From positions 248,001-312,000 of the forward strand of contig JANQRX010000005.1 in NCBI GenBank assembly GCA_028284325.1: a DNA stretch of 64,000 nt, in the 5' to 3' direction. Below, piece after piece: positions 25,416-34,470 of the stretch. The DNA is from Bauldia sp. (GTDB taxonomy: Bacteria; Pseudomonadota; Alphaproteobacteria; Rhizobiales; Kaistiaceae). A program made the translations under genes and the position numbers. Position 1 is the stretch's first letter. Each line of letters begins with the position of its first letter. Below the pieces are notes generated by a model. That model searched no databases and had not been told where the DNA came from. It saw only the letters and a program-made list of their open reading frames with translations.

Positions 25416-27028
25416 GTTTCCACCGATCGGCCCTTGAGCGCGAACATGCCGCGCGGGCGCTGCTGGATGAACAGGATGATGAAGACCAGAACGAGCACCT
25501 TGCCGAGCACGGCGCCGGCATAGGGCTCGAGGAACTTGTTGACGACGCCGAGGCTTAGCGCACCGAGCAGGGTGCCCCACAGATTGCCGACGCCGCCGAA
25601 CACGACGACCATGAAGGAATCGATGATGTAGCTTTGGCCGAGGTTGGGCGAGACGTTGTCGATCTGCGACAGGGCGACGCCGGCGATTCCCGCGATCCCG
25701 GAGCCCAGCGCGAAGGTGAGCGCGTCGACCCAGGGCGTGCGGATGCCCATGGCCGCGGCCATGGCCCGGTTCTGGGTCACCGCGCGCATCTGCAGACCGA
25801 ACGAGGTGACCCGCAGCAGGAGCAGGAGAAGGGCGAACACGATCAGCGCGAAGATGAAGATCCAGAGCCGGTTGTAGGTGATCGTGATCTGGCCGAGCTC
25901 GAAGGCTCCCGACATGAAGGACGGATTGCCGACCTCGCGATTGGTCGGCCCGAAGATGGTGCGCACGGCCTGCTGCAGGATCAGCGACAGGCCCCACGTT
26001 GCCAGCAGCGTTTCCAGCGGCCGGCCGTAGAGGAAGCGAATGATGCCGCGCTCGATGGCGAAGCCGGCGGCGCCGGCCACGAAGAAGGCCAGCGGCAGGG
26101 CGATGGCGAGCGAATAGTCGAAGAGTTCGGGCGCCGAGGTGCGGATGATCTCCTGAACGACAAAGGTCGTGTAGGCGCCAAGCATGACCATCTCGCCGTG
26201 GGCCATGTTGATCACGCCCATGACGCCGAAGGTGATGGCCAGGCCGATGGCCGCCAGCAGGAGGACCGAGCCGAGCGACAGGCCATACCAGACGCTCTGG
26301 GCGCCATCCCACAGGGCGAGACTGTTGTTGATGGCCGTGACGGCATCGCTTGCGGCCGCGGCCAGTGGCCCGGTGCCGGTCGCCACCGAGGCGAGCACGG
26401 CCACGGCCTCCTGGTCGCCGCGCGCCAGCAGAACGTCGACCGCGGCAAGCTTGTCGTCGTCGGAAAGGTCGGAGCCCAGGACCGCGGCAGCCCGCGCCTC
26501 GGTCATCAGCGCCCGCACACCGCTGTCGGTTTCGGCTGCCAGCGCCGCGTCGAGCGCGTCGATGGCGTCGGCGTCCCGCGCCTTGAAGACGGCCTCGGCG
26601 GCGGCCGCCCGCGTAGCCGCGTCCGGACTGCGCAGCGTCAGGCCGCCAAGCGCCGCCTTGATGGCCCGGCGCAGCTTGTTGTTGACCTTGATCTTCTTCA
26701 CCGCGCTGCGCTTGACCTCGCCGAGCGCCTCGTCGGTCAGCGGATCGCTCAAGGTGTACTTGCGGCCCGGCGCCTTGGCGGCGATGACCACCAGCCCGTC
26801 GTCCTTGCGGTAGAAGAGATCGCCCTCGCCGAGGGCTTCCAGCGTCGGCACGACGGACGGATCACCGGTCGCGGCGAGGTCACCGACGATCGTTTCGACG
26901 TGGTCGAACCCGCCTTCGGCCAGCGCGTTGATCTGGCCTCTGAGCGGGTGCTCCTCAGCGAGCGCCGTGCTCGGCGCACACAGCGCCAGCAGGGCTGCGC
27001 AGAACCGGAGCAAACGTATCAACCGCAT
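25412..27028 (-). CDS. urtB: Urea ABC transporter permease UrtB
   Basis: This 538-residue protein has a signal peptide (MRLIRLLRFCAALLALCAPS) and a long N-terminal extracytoplasmic alpha-helical region of about 250 residues, a known feature of UrtB. A LivH-like permease domain follows (FGVMGVINMAHGEMVMLGAYTTF, then LQMRAVTQNRAMAAAMGI). The ATG at 27028 begins the signal peptide. It is separated from urtA by a hairpin-containing gap and overlaps urtC by 4 bp. Confidence 0.94.
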   Translation of the reverse strand: MRLIRLLRFCAALLALCAPSTALAEEHPLRGQINALAEGGFDHVETIVGDLAATGDPSVVPTLEALGEGDLFYRKDDGLVVIAAKAPGRKYTLSDPLTDEALGEVKRSAVKKIKVNNKLRRAIKAALGGLTLRSPDAATRAAAAEAVFKARDADAIDALDAALAAETDSGVRALMTEARAAAVLGSDLSDDDKLAAVDVLLARGDQEAVAVLASVATGTGPLAAAASDAVTAINNSLALWDGAQSVWYGLSLGSVLLLAAIGLAITFGVMGVINMAHGEMVMLGAYTTFVVQEIIRTSAPELFDYSLAIALPLAFFVAGAAGFAIERGIIRFLYGRPLETLLATWGLSLILQQAVRTIFGPTNREVGNPSFMSGAFELGQITITYNRLWIFIFALIVFALLLLLLRVTSFGLQMRAVTQNRAMAAAMGIRTPWVDALTFALGSGIAGIAGVALSQIDNVSPNLGQSYIIDSFMVVVFGGVGNLWGTLLGALSLGVVNKFLEPYAGAVLGKVLVLVFIILFIQQRPRGMFALKGRSVET

Positions 27029-27062
27029 CGTGTCGTCGCCGTATCGGATGGGGTGCGAAAAG

Positions 27063-27087
27063 GGGCGGCGGAACCGGTCCGCCGCCC
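27063..27087 (-). other. Intercistronic hairpin between urtA and urtB
   Basis: A perfect 10-bp inverted repeat (GGGCGGCGGA at 27063-27072 with TCCGCCGCCC at 27078-27087, 5-nt loop) sits between the urtA stop and the urtB start. On the minus strand it is followed by CTTTTCG. It may terminate a fraction of transcripts or protect the urtA mRNA from 3' decay, raising the binding protein above the permease. Confidence 0.7.
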
Positions 27088-27107
27088 TCGTTGTTGCGGT
27101 TAGATGT

Positions 27108-28400
27108 TCAGGCGCCCTGGCCGCCGCACTTGCCGGTCTCGACGTTGAAGTTTCCGCAGGCGAGCGGTTCACGCCAGTCGGAGATCAGCGCCCGGGAATC
27201 CGGCAGGTAGTCGGACCACTCGTCACCCAGGACCAGGCCCGGCGTCTCGAACACGATGTCGAACTGGCCGTCGTCCTGGATCTCGCCGATCAGCACCGGC
27301 TTGGTGATGTGGTGGTTCGCGCCCATCGACGCGTAGCCGCCCGACAGGTTCGGCACCGCGACGCCGACCATGGCGTCGATGACGGCGTCGGGGTCGGTCG
27401 TGCCGGCGGCCTCGACCGCCTTCACCCACATGTTGAAGCCGATGAAGTGCGCTTCCATCGGGTCGTTGGTGACGCGGTCCTCGTCGCCGGTGAAGGCGTG
27501 CCAGGCCTCGATGAACTCGTCGTTGATGTCGGACTCGACGCTCATGAAGTAGTTCCACGCAGCCAGGTGACCGACGAGCGGCTCAGTGTCGAGGCCCGCC
27601 AGTTCCTCCTCGCCGACCGAGAAGGCCACGACCGGGATGTCTTCGGCCGAGATGCCCTGGTTGCCGAGTTCCTTGTAGAACGGAACATTGGCGTCGCCGT
27701 TGATGGTGGAGACCACGGCGGTCTTCTTGCCGCCGGAGCCGAAGGCGCTGATGTCGGACACGATGGTCTGCCAGTCGGAGTGACCGAACGGCGTGTAGTT
27801 GATCATGATGTCCTCGGCCGCGACGCCCTGGTCCTTGAGGTACTGCTCGAGGATCTTGTTGGTCGTGCGCGGATAGACGTAGTCGGTGCCGGCCAGCACC
27901 CAGCGCTCCACGCCTTCCTGCTCCATCAGATAGTCGACCGCGGGAATCGCCTGCTGGTTCGGGGCGGCGCCGGTGTAGAACACATTGCGCGAGCTCTCCT
28001 CGCCCTCGTACTGAACGGGATAGAACAGGATCGAGTTCAGCTCCTCGAACACCGGCAGCACGGACTTCCGCGACACCGACGTCCAGCAGCCGAAGGTCGC
28101 CGCGACCTCGTGCACCGAGATCAGTTCGCGGGCCTTCTCGGCGAAGAGCGGCCAGTCGGATGCCGGGTCGACCACCACCGGCTCGAGCTGCTTGCCGAGC
28201 ACGCCGCCCTTGGCGTTCTGCTGCTCGATCAGCAAAAGCATGACGTCCTTCAGCGTCGTCTCGGAAATCGCCATCGTGCCCGACAGCGAGTGGAGGATAC
28301 CGACCTTGATGGTGTCGTCGTCGGCCTTGGCCCCGGCGCCGACGGTCAACGCGGCGGTGAGCAAAGCGGCGGACAATACGCCGGCCTGTTTCGATGTCAT
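27108..28400 (-). CDS. urtA: Urea ABC transporter substrate-binding protein UrtA
   Basis: This 430-residue periplasmic urea-binding protein has a signal peptide (MTSKQAGVLSAALLTAALTV, cleavage near AKA). It shows the UrtA features IKVGILHSLSGTMAISETTLKD, FGCWTSVSRKSVLPVFEELN, LFYPVQYEGEESSRNVFYTG, NYTPFGHSDWQTIV and the Trp/Glu-rich DEWSDYLPDSRALISDW tail. The ATG at 28400 has AGGAG 8 bp upstream. It is the first gene of the urt-ure operon, with the sigma-54 promoter 42-57 bp upstream. Confidence 0.97.
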   Translation of the reverse strand: MTSKQAGVLSAALLTAALTVGAGAKADDDTIKVGILHSLSGTMAISETTLKDVMLLLIEQQNAKGGVLGKQLEPVVVDPASDWPLFAEKARELISVHEVAATFGCWTSVSRKSVLPVFEELNSILFYPVQYEGEESSRNVFYTGAAPNQQAIPAVDYLMEQEGVERWVLAGTDYVYPRTTNKILEQYLKDQGVAAEDIMINYTPFGHSDWQTIVSDISAFGSGGKKTAVVSTINGDANVPFYKELGNQGISAEDIPVVAFSVGEEELAGLDTEPLVGHLAAWNYFMSVESDINDEFIEAWHAFTGDEDRVTNDPMEAHFIGFNMWVKAVEAAGTTDPDAVIDAMVGVAVPNLSGGYASMGANHHITKPVLIGEIQDDGQFDIVFETPGLVLGDEWSDYLPDSRALISDWREPLACGNFNVETGKCGGQGA

Positions 28401-28441
28401 TGGAGTCTCCTGACAGATTTGTTTGCACCGCCGCAGCTGCA

Positions 28442-28457
28442 AGCAAGGGCCAGGCCA
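28442..28457 (-). promoter_or_regulatory. Sigma-54 (-24/-12) promoter of the urt-ure operon
   Basis: On the minus strand TGGCCTGGCCCTTGCT matches the sigma-54 consensus TGGCACG-N4-TTGCW at 10 of 12 specified positions, with the invariant GG and GC in correct register. Transcription would start near 28430, about 30 nt before the urtA ATG. The surrounding 435-bp gap also has TTGCACC half-sites at 28423 and 28725, but no convincing paired NtrC site. The match fits nitrogen control of urea use. Confidence 0.7.
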
Positions 28458-28739
28458 ATCGTGTCGCGCGCACGTTCGCGCCGATGCCTTGCATGCATCG
28501 AAGTGTGCGCAGACCTGCGGTTCAGCCGGATTGGCGGGAGAGAGGTCGGATTGGTTCGCGGGCCGCCGTATCGCGGCCGGCAGGCATTCGCTTGCCGCAC
28601 CTACGGGCTGTTGCCCGCCGATTGTGCAGTGCAGCGAGAGTGTCGACGAATTGTGCAGGACGTGCGCAAGCCGCCATCCGTGCGGTAGTCTGTGAGACCG
28701 GTGGTATTCCGCTGGCAGAGGCGTTTGCACCAACCCTCG

Positions 28740-28769
28740 CCCCGCGCATGCGTCATCGCCTGCGCGGGG
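28740..28769. repeat. 9-bp stem hairpin (CCCCGCGCA/TGCGCGGGG)
   Basis: CCCCGCGCA (28740-28748) and TGCGCGGGG (28761-28769) are perfect complements around a 12-nt loop. It lies between the ndh gene and the urt promoter region and resembles the GC-rich palindromic intergenic repeats common in alphaproteobacteria. No second copy is seen in this window. Confidence 0.5.
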
Positions 28770-28811
28770 AAGGTTTGGGCATCGCGGTTTCCGCCGCGTC
28801 GGTGAGCTTCG

Positions 28812-28833
28812 GAAGGCCGGCCTGGCCGGCTTC
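28812..28833 (-). terminator. Candidate terminator of the ndh gene
   Basis: GAAGGCCGGCC and GGCCGGCTTC form a near-perfect stem around a tiny loop at 28812-28833, 3 nt after the ndh stop codon on the minus strand. There is no T-run, so it may be Rho-assisted. It also separates ndh transcription from the urt-ure promoter. Confidence 0.45.
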
Positions 28834-28835
28834 GT

Positions 28836-30149
28836 TCATGTGTCGCGATTCGAAAGGCCCGGACTGGTGCCGTTGCCCAGCCCGGTGATGAGCCGCGCCC
28901 CCTTGGAATGGAAGAGATAGGATCCGAACCAGCTGATCGCCACGAACAGCGGTCGCCGCACACCGATAAGGAAATAGATGTGTGCGATCCCCCAAATCCA
29001 CCAGGCCAGCCACCCTGAGAGCTTGAACCGACCGAAGTCGATGATGGCGGCGTTGCGCCCGATGGTCGCAAGATTGCCGTAGTGCCGGTACCTGAACGGA
29101 GGTGGTACCGCCTTGCCCAGAACCTGCGCCGCGATCCTGCGACCGACATACTTGCCCTGCTGCTTGGCCGCCGGGGCGATGCCCGGAACGTCCCGGCCGT
29201 CCCGCCAGGGCACTTTTGCCGCATCGCCGATCACGAAGATCTCCGGTCGGCCCGGCAGCGAAAGATCCGGTCCGACCGATACGCGTCCAACCCGATCCGT
29301 CTCCACGTCGAGCCAGGCGCCAACCTGCTCCACCTTGACTCCCGCTGCCCAGATCACCGTGGCCGCGGGGCAGGTGACGCCGTTTGCGACCACGCCGAAA
29401 TCCGAGATGTCCTCGACCATCACCCCGGTGCGCACTTCGACGCCGAGCCGTTCCAGCGCGGCCTCTGCTTCGGCCGACAAATCGTCCGGAAAGGCCGGCA
29501 GAACGCGCGGGCCTCCCTCAATCAGGATGATCCTGGCGAGCTCCGGTCGGATGCGTCGAAAGTCCTCGCACAGGCTGACGCGCGCCAACTCCGCGATCGC
29601 ACCGGCCATCTCGACTCCTGTCGGGCCGGCGCCCACGATCACGAAGGTGAGCTGCCGGGCCTGCTCATCGGGGTCGGACATCAACTCCGCCCGCTCGAAC
29701 GCCATGAGGACACGCCGGCGCACTTCGGTGGCGTCGACGATGCGCTTCAGGCCCGGGGCATGCTCGGCCCAGTGATCCTTGCCGAAGTACGAATGCGACG
29801 ATCCACTGGCCACCACAAGGTAATCGTAGTCCACGGTGGTGGCTTCGCAGTGCACCCGGCGTTCGTTGGTGTCCACGTCAACGACACCGGAGAGCGTGAC
29901 CGTGACGTTCTTCTGCCGGGAGAAGATGCCGCGGATCGGCCAGGCAATGTCGGCCGGCGAAAGGTCGGCCGTCGCCACCTGGTAGAGCAACGGTTGGAAG
30001 AGATGATAGTTGCGCCTGTCGATGATCTCGATCTGGACCGGCGCCTGTTCCAGGGCCTTGGCCGCCATGATCCCGCCGAAGCCGGCGCCGATGATGACGA
30101 CACGAGGGTGCGGGCGATGAGATTCCGCCATCCGCGGCGACTCCGACAT
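28836..30149 (-). CDS. ndh: Type II NADH dehydrogenase (NDH-2-like FAD oxidoreductase)
   Basis: This 437-residue flavoprotein oxidises NADH and passes electrons to quinone without proton pumping. It has the FAD-binding motif VVIIGAGFGGIMAAKALEQA, the NDH-2 motif YHLFQPLLYQVATADLSPADI, a second Rossmann motif VIVGAGPTGVEMAGAIAELA, and the C-terminal amphipathic/hydrophobic membrane anchor LAWWIWGIAHIYFLIGVRRP. The ATG at 30149 is preceded by GTGAGG; longer upstream readings are not supported. It is transcribed alone. Confidence 0.92.
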   Translation of the reverse strand: MSESPRMAESHRPHPRVVIIGAGFGGIMAAKALEQAPVQIEIIDRRNYHLFQPLLYQVATADLSPADIAWPIRGIFSRQKNVTVTLSGVVDVDTNERRVHCEATTVDYDYLVVASGSSHSYFGKDHWAEHAPGLKRIVDATEVRRRVLMAFERAELMSDPDEQARQLTFVIVGAGPTGVEMAGAIAELARVSLCEDFRRIRPELARIILIEGGPRVLPAFPDDLSAEAEAALERLGVEVRTGVMVEDISDFGVVANGVTCPAATVIWAAGVKVEQVGAWLDVETDRVGRVSVGPDLSLPGRPEIFVIGDAAKVPWRDGRDVPGIAPAAKQQGKYVGRRIAAQVLGKAVPPPFRYRHYGNLATIGRNAAIIDFGRFKLSGWLAWWIWGIAHIYFLIGVRRPLFVAISWFGSYLFHSKGARLITGLGNGTSPGLSNRDT

Positions 30150-30489
30150 GGGCCTCACAAATCGACCTGCCTCAGGGTCCACGATTCGCGGCGGGAACGA
30201 CGCTTCCGCATCACGAATATTTGGGCACCGCATCGAATTGCAAGATGGTCTTGTTCCGGGATGCACATGCGATCCGGGGCTCGACAACCCCGCGCCTCCG
30301 TCGGGCCGGTTGGCGACGGCATCATCCACCACCCATGCCCCGATGCCGGTCAGATGTGGTATGGAGCCGCCGGCGGCCGATTCCCTTGGCCGCGCGCGCT
30401 CCGGCGCTATCTAACCTCACTTACGAACTGACAATTTTGCGACACCGCCTGCCGACATTCGGGCGCATACCTCGATAGGACGGGAATCG
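30150..30489. other. Divergent intergenic region, no gene found
   Basis: This 340-bp gap separates the divergent ndh and type III polyketide synthase genes. I see no ORF with coding character, no tRNA and no strong palindrome. It must hold both promoters; the AT-richer stretch near 30410-30450 is the likeliest for the polyketide synthase gene. GGACGGGA (30479-30486) is that gene's ribosome binding site. Confidence 0.5.
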
Positions 30490-31548
30490 ATGGGAATGCA
30501 GACGTCTACGCGGCTTTTGTCGCTGTCCACTGCCGTGCCGGAGCACAGCCTGCAGCAGAGCCTGGCAGCCACGATCGCTGAATCGCTCTATGCGGGAAAA
30601 ATGGAGGATTACGAGCGCCTGAAGCCGGTGTTCGTCAATTCCGGGATCGACAAGCGCCACATCAGCATGCCGCTCGAGTGGTACATGCAGCCGCGCGACT
30701 GGCAGGAGCGGACCGACGCCTATCTCACCGTGGCGACGTCGCTTTACCGCGAGGCGACGGTCCAGGCGCTCGACGAGGCCGGTCTGCGGGCCGCCGATAT
30801 CGACGCCATCGTGACGGTCTCTTCGACCGGGATCGCCACGCCGACGCTGGAAGCGCTGGTCGCCGACGAGCTGGGTTTCCGTGCGGATGTGCTGCGTGTG
30901 CCGGTCTTCGGCCTCGGCTGTGCCGGTGGCATCTCGGGCCTGTCGGTCGCGGAACGGATCGCGCGCTCGGAGCCCGGATCGCGCGTGCTCCTGGTCGTCG
31001 TCGAACTCTGCTCACTGTCCTTCCAGTTGAACCAGCTCACCAAGGCCAATGTCGTCGCGGCCGCCCTGTTCGGCGACGGCGCGGCGGCCTCGGTGGTCTC
31101 GTCGCGCGACGACGACGACGGCATCGCGCTCGGGAGCGGACAGCATCACACCTGGCCCGACACCCTGGAGATCATGGGCTGGAAGGTCGATCCCAACGGC
31201 TTCGAGGTGGTCTTCGACCGCGCCATCCCGCCGTTTGCGCGCCGCAAGCTGCGGCCGGTGGTGGAGGACTTCATCGAACGGCTCGAGATCGAGCCTGCCG
31301 AGATCGCCCGCATGTCGTTCCACCCCGGTGGGTCGAAGGTGCTGCAGGCGATCGAGAGCGCCTTCGAACTCCAGGACGGCACGCTCGATATCGAGCGCGA
31401 CGTGCTGCGCGGCTACGGCAACATGTCGGCGCCGACGGTGATGTTCGTCCTGCGCCAGGCCGTCGATGACGGCTTCAAGGGGTTGTCGCTCCTGTCGGCG
31501 CTCGGGCCCGGCTTCACCGCCGCCTCGATCCCGGTCACCGTCCAATGA
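30490..31548 (+). CDS. Type III polyketide synthase (chalcone synthase-like)
   Basis: This 352-residue homodimeric thiolase-fold enzyme extends a fatty acyl or other CoA starter with malonyl-CoA. The catalytic triad is intact: Cys144 in VFGLGCAGGISGL, His278 in MSFHPGGSKVL and Asn311 in GYGNMSAPT. The family length is 350-390 residues. It overlaps by 4 bp the downstream ICMT-like methyltransferase gene, the same pairing as bpsA-bpsB in Bacillus and srsA-srsB in Streptomyces, which make alkylpyrones or alkylresorcinols. The product here is unknown. Confidence 0.93.
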   Translation: MGMQTSTRLLSLSTAVPEHSLQQSLAATIAESLYAGKMEDYERLKPVFVNSGIDKRHISMPLEWYMQPRDWQERTDAYLTVATSLYREATVQALDEAGLRAADIDAIVTVSSTGIATPTLEALVADELGFRADVLRVPVFGLGCAGGISGLSVAERIARSEPGSRVLLVVVELCSLSFQLNQLTKANVVAAALFGDGAAASVVSSRDDDDGIALGSGQHHTWPDTLEIMGWKVDPNGFEVVFDRAIPPFARRKLRPVVEDFIERLEIEPAEIARMSFHPGGSKVLQAIESAFELQDGTLDIERDVLRGYGNMSAPTVMFVLRQAVDDGFKGLSLLSALGPGFTAASIPVTVQ

Positions 31549-32063
31549 TCGGCTGGGCCGCCCTCATCCTCGCCTTCGTCACGGTCCAGCGGCTCGCCGA
31601 ACTGGTCATCGCCCAGCGCAACACCGCGCGCCTGATCGCCAACGGCGGCGTCGAAAAGTCGCCCGGGCACTATCCGGCCATCGTCATCGTCCATGCGGCC
31701 TGGCTGATCGGCCTGTGGGTGCTGGCGGCCAACGCGCCCATCAATCTCGGCTGGCTGGCGGTCTTCGTGGTGACCGAAGCGTTGAGGCTGTGGGTGCTCC
31801 TGTCGCTCGGCGAGCGCTGGACCACGCGGATCATCGTCGTGCCGGGCGAGGAACTGGTGAAGCGCGGGCCCTACCGGTTCCTCAGCCACCCGAACTATGT
31901 CGTGGTCATCATCGAGATCGCGGTGGTGCCGCTGATGTTCGGCATGGCGGCCTACGCGATCGTCTTCTCGGTCCTGAACGCGATCCTTCTCGCGATCCGC
32001 ATTCCGGCGGAAGCGCGCGCGCTGGCCGAGGCCCAGGGCGCCGCCGGCACCAACTCGATCTAG
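31545..32063 (+). CDS. ICMT-like membrane methyltransferase
   Basis: This 172-residue membrane protein belongs to the isoprenylcysteine carboxyl methyltransferase family. The conserved RGPYRFLSHPNYVVVIIEIA motif and the C-terminal RIPAEARALAEAQG match, with hydrophobic helices before and after. It starts with an ATGA overlap on the polyketide synthase gene, so it most likely O-methylates the polyketide product, as BpsB and SrsB do. It converges on prpB, and their stop codons overlap by 4 bp (CTAG). Confidence 0.85.
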   Translation: MIGWAALILAFVTVQRLAELVIAQRNTARLIANGGVEKSPGHYPAIVIVHAAWLIGLWVLAANAPINLGWLAVFVVTEALRLWVLLSLGERWTTRIIVVPGEELVKRGPYRFLSHPNYVVVIIEIAVVPLMFGMAAYAIVFSVLNAILLAIRIPAEARALAEAQGAAGTNSI

Positions 32064-32953
32064 AGCCGGAAGTTGTAGAGGCCCTGGTCGAAGCGGTTGT
32101 AGTCCGCGTAACGCAGCAGGTCATAGAGTTCCTGCCGGGTCTGCATGCGGTCGACAAGCGCGCGCTGGGTTCCCGTCCGCGCGATCTCGTCCAGCGCCGA
32201 TCCCACCGCCTTCATGGCGAGGCGCAGCATGGTGACGGGATAGATCACGATGCTGGCGCCGAGGTCGGCGAGTTCGGCGGCCGACAGGAGCTCCGACTTA
32301 CCGAACTCGGTCATGTTGGCGAGGAGCGGCGCGTCGATCTCGGCCCTGGCGCGCGTCCAGTCGTCGGCGTCGTGGAGCGCTTCCGCGAAGATCGCGTCGG
32401 CGCCGGCCTGAACGTAGGCGTTGGCGCGCGCGATCATGGCGTCGAGCCCTTCGATCTCGCGCGCGTCGGTGCGGGCGATGATCACAAGGTTCGCGTCGCT
32501 GCGCGCATCGACCGCCGCCTTGACCCGCCGCACCATGTCCTCGGCCGGCACCACCGCCTTGCCGTCGAGATGGCCGCAGCGCTTGGGATTGACCTGATCC
32601 TCGATGTGGAGGGCGGCGATGCCGCGGTCCTCCATCATGCGCACGGTGCGGGCGACGCTCATGGGTTCGCCGAAGCCGGTGTCGCAGTCGACGATGCACG
32701 GCAGATCGGTCACGCGCGCGATCTGTTCGGCGCGGTCGGCGACCTCGGACAATGTCGTGAGCCCGATATCCGGCAGGCCGAGATCGGCCGACAGGACCGC
32801 GCCGGACACGTAGACCGCGTCGAAGCCGTGGTTCTCGATCTCCATGGCGACCAGCGGCGAGAACGCGCCGGGCGCGCGCACCAGGCGCTTCTCCGCCAGC
32901 AGCGCCTTCAGGTTCGCCCGTTTCTGAGTCCCTGTCTGTTTGGAAAACACCAT
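32060..32953 (-). CDS. prpB: Isocitrate lyase/PEP mutase family, probable methylisocitrate lyase
   Basis: This 297-residue enzyme of the isocitrate lyase/phosphoenolpyruvate mutase family has the catalytic NPKRCGHLDGK motif with Cys126 and the metal-ligand VDCDTGFGE motif near residue 88. Its neighbour is a PrpD-type dehydratase that it overlaps by one base (TGATG), so cleavage of 2-methylisocitrate to pyruvate and succinate is the most likely reaction. A 2,3-dimethylmalate lyase-like activity is the alternative. It is last in the tct-abrB-prp operon. Confidence 0.82.
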   Translation of the reverse strand: MVFSKQTGTQKRANLKALLAEKRLVRAPGAFSPLVAMEIENHGFDAVYVSGAVLSADLGLPDIGLTTLSEVADRAEQIARVTDLPCIVDCDTGFGEPMSVARTVRMMEDRGIAALHIEDQVNPKRCGHLDGKAVVPAEDMVRRVKAAVDARSDANLVIIARTDAREIEGLDAMIARANAYVQAGADAIFAEALHDADDWTRARAEIDAPLLANMTEFGKSELLSAAELADLGASIVIYPVTMLRLAMKAVGSALDEIARTGTQRALVDRMQTRQELYDLLRYADYNRFDQGLYNFRL

Positions 32954-34470
32954 CAGAAGATCCCCTCTCGCGCATTGACGGCAAGTTCGGTCGCGGTCGC
33001 CTCGACGTTGAGCGCGGCGAGGCCGCCGGCCGGAAGGTCGCGCGTGGCGGCGACGGCGTCCAGGAACCGCGCCTGTTCCGTTTCGTCCAGAGCATCGCCG
33101 GCGATCGCCCGGAACTTGGCCACGTAGTCGGGCCGCGCGAACGGCCGCGCACCAAGCGGATGGGCGTCGGCGACCGCGATCGAATCGGCGAGCCGGGTCC
33201 CGTCGGCGAAGGTGACGATCAGCTCGCCGCCGAACGCCTTCTCCGCCGGGTCAACGGCATGGTAGCGCGCGGTCCATGCCGGCGCCTCCTGCGTCGTGAT
33301 CTTCCGCCACAGCCGCACCGTGTCCTCGCGCCGGGCGCGCGCCGGCAGGTAGGAGTCGACGTGGTGCCAGCGGCCGTCCTGGAGGGCGACCGCGAGGATG
33401 TACATGATCGAATGGTCGAGCGTTTCCCGGCTGGCGTCGGGGTCGAACTTCTGCGGATCGTTGGAACCGGTGCCGATGACGTGATGGGTGTGGTGGCTGG
33501 TGCGGTAGACGATGGCCGACACCTTGTCCCAGTCGCCGCCGGTCCGTTCGATGATCCGGTCGCGGAGTCTGAAGGCCAGATCGATCGGGGCCTGGCTCTG
33601 ATACTCCGCCGAATGTTCCTTGGTGAAGGTTTCGAGGATCGCGCGCTTGGGCTCGCCGCGATCGGGCAGGAGCACGTCGTAGGCGGCGTCCGGCCCGTCC
33701 AGCATCCGGGCGATCACCGCGTCCTCGCCCTCGTAGATCGGCGCCGGTGCGCCTTCGCCGCGCATGGCGCGGTCGACGGCCTCGATCGCCAGCTTGCCGG
33801 CATGGGCGGGCGCGAACGCCTTCCACGACGAGATCTCGCCCTTGCGCGACTGGCGCGTGGCGGTGGTCACGTGGAGGGCGTGGTTGACCGCCTGATAGAT
33901 CGTCTCGACGTCGAGGCCCAGCAATGTGCCGAGGCCGGCGGCCGCCGACGGACCGAGATGGGCGACGTGGTCGATCTTGTGCTTGTGGAGACAGATGCGC
34001 CGGCAGAGATCGACCTGCACCTCGTAGCCGGTGGCGAGCGCGCGGATGAGGCTCTCGCCGCTGGCGCCGACCTGCTGCGCGACCGCCAGGATCGGCGGGA
34101 TGTTGTCGCTGGGGTGGGAGTAGTCGGCGGCCAGGAAGGTGTCGTGGTAGTCGAGCTCGCGGACGGCGACACCGTTGGCCCAGGCCGCCCAGTCGGCGCT
34201 GAAGCTCTGATCCGGGGCCATGCCGAAGATGGCCGCCCCCGGCGAGCGCGCTCGCGACAGCGCCTGGGCGCGTGCCGTGGCGACCGGTGCACGATTGATC
34301 GCGGCCATGGCGACGGCGGCGTTGTCGATGATCCGGTTGACGATCATCTCCGCCACGTCGGCGTCGACGGCGACCGGATCGGCCGCCACCTCGGCGATCT
34401 TCCAGGCCAGTTGCTCGCCACGCGGCAGCCGGTCCTGTTCGGGGTGGACACGCACGAGGTGTGATTTCAA
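32953..34470 (-). CDS. prpD: MmgE/PrpD family, probable 2-methylcitrate dehydratase
   Basis: This 505-residue protein is a PrpD-type dehydratase of the MmgE/PrpD superfamily. Recognisable parts are [32 protein letters not shown], the [21 protein letters not shown] segment, [22 protein letters not shown] and the C-terminal [23 protein letters not shown]. The length matches PrpD. It lies between abrB and prpB with overlaps of 4 bp and 1 bp. No prpC (2-methylcitrate synthase) is in the operon, which suggests the substrate is imported. Confidence 0.88.
   Translation of the reverse strand: MKSHLVRVHPEQDRLPRGEQLAWKIAEVAADPVAVDADVAEMIVNRIIDNAAVAMAAINRAPVATARAQALSRARSPGAAIFGMAPDQSFSADWAAWANGVAVRELDYHDTFLAADYSHPSDNIPPILAVAQQVGASGESLIRALATGYEVQVDLCRRICLHKHKIDHVAHLGPSAAAGLGTLLGLDVETIYQAVNHALHVTTATRQSRKGEISSWKAFAPAHAGKLAIEAVDRAMRGEGAPAPIYEGEDAVIARMLDGPDAAYDVLLPDRGEPKRAILETFTKEHSAEYQSQAPIDLAFRLRDRIIERTGGDWDKVSAIVYRTSHHTHHVIGTGSNDPQKFDPDASRETLDHSIMYILAVALQDGRWHHVDSYLPARARREDTVRLWRKITTQEAPAWTARYHAVDPAEKAFGGELIVTFADGTRLADSIAVADAHPLGARPFARPDYVAKFRAIAGDALDETEQARFLDAVAATRDLPAGGLAALNVEATATELAVNAREGIF

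Noticed and set aside
24216-26312. 698-residue reading that would fuse urtC to sequence within urtB
   Set aside because: The in-frame upstream part overlaps the well-supported urtB frame; the ATG at 25415 matches UrtC and gives an ATGA junction.
28423-28731. TTGCACC half-sites (28423 and 28725) as NtrC enhancers of the urt-ure operon
   Set aside because: Only single half-sites are visible, with no clear paired GGTGCA arm at proper spacing; I do not claim an NtrC site.
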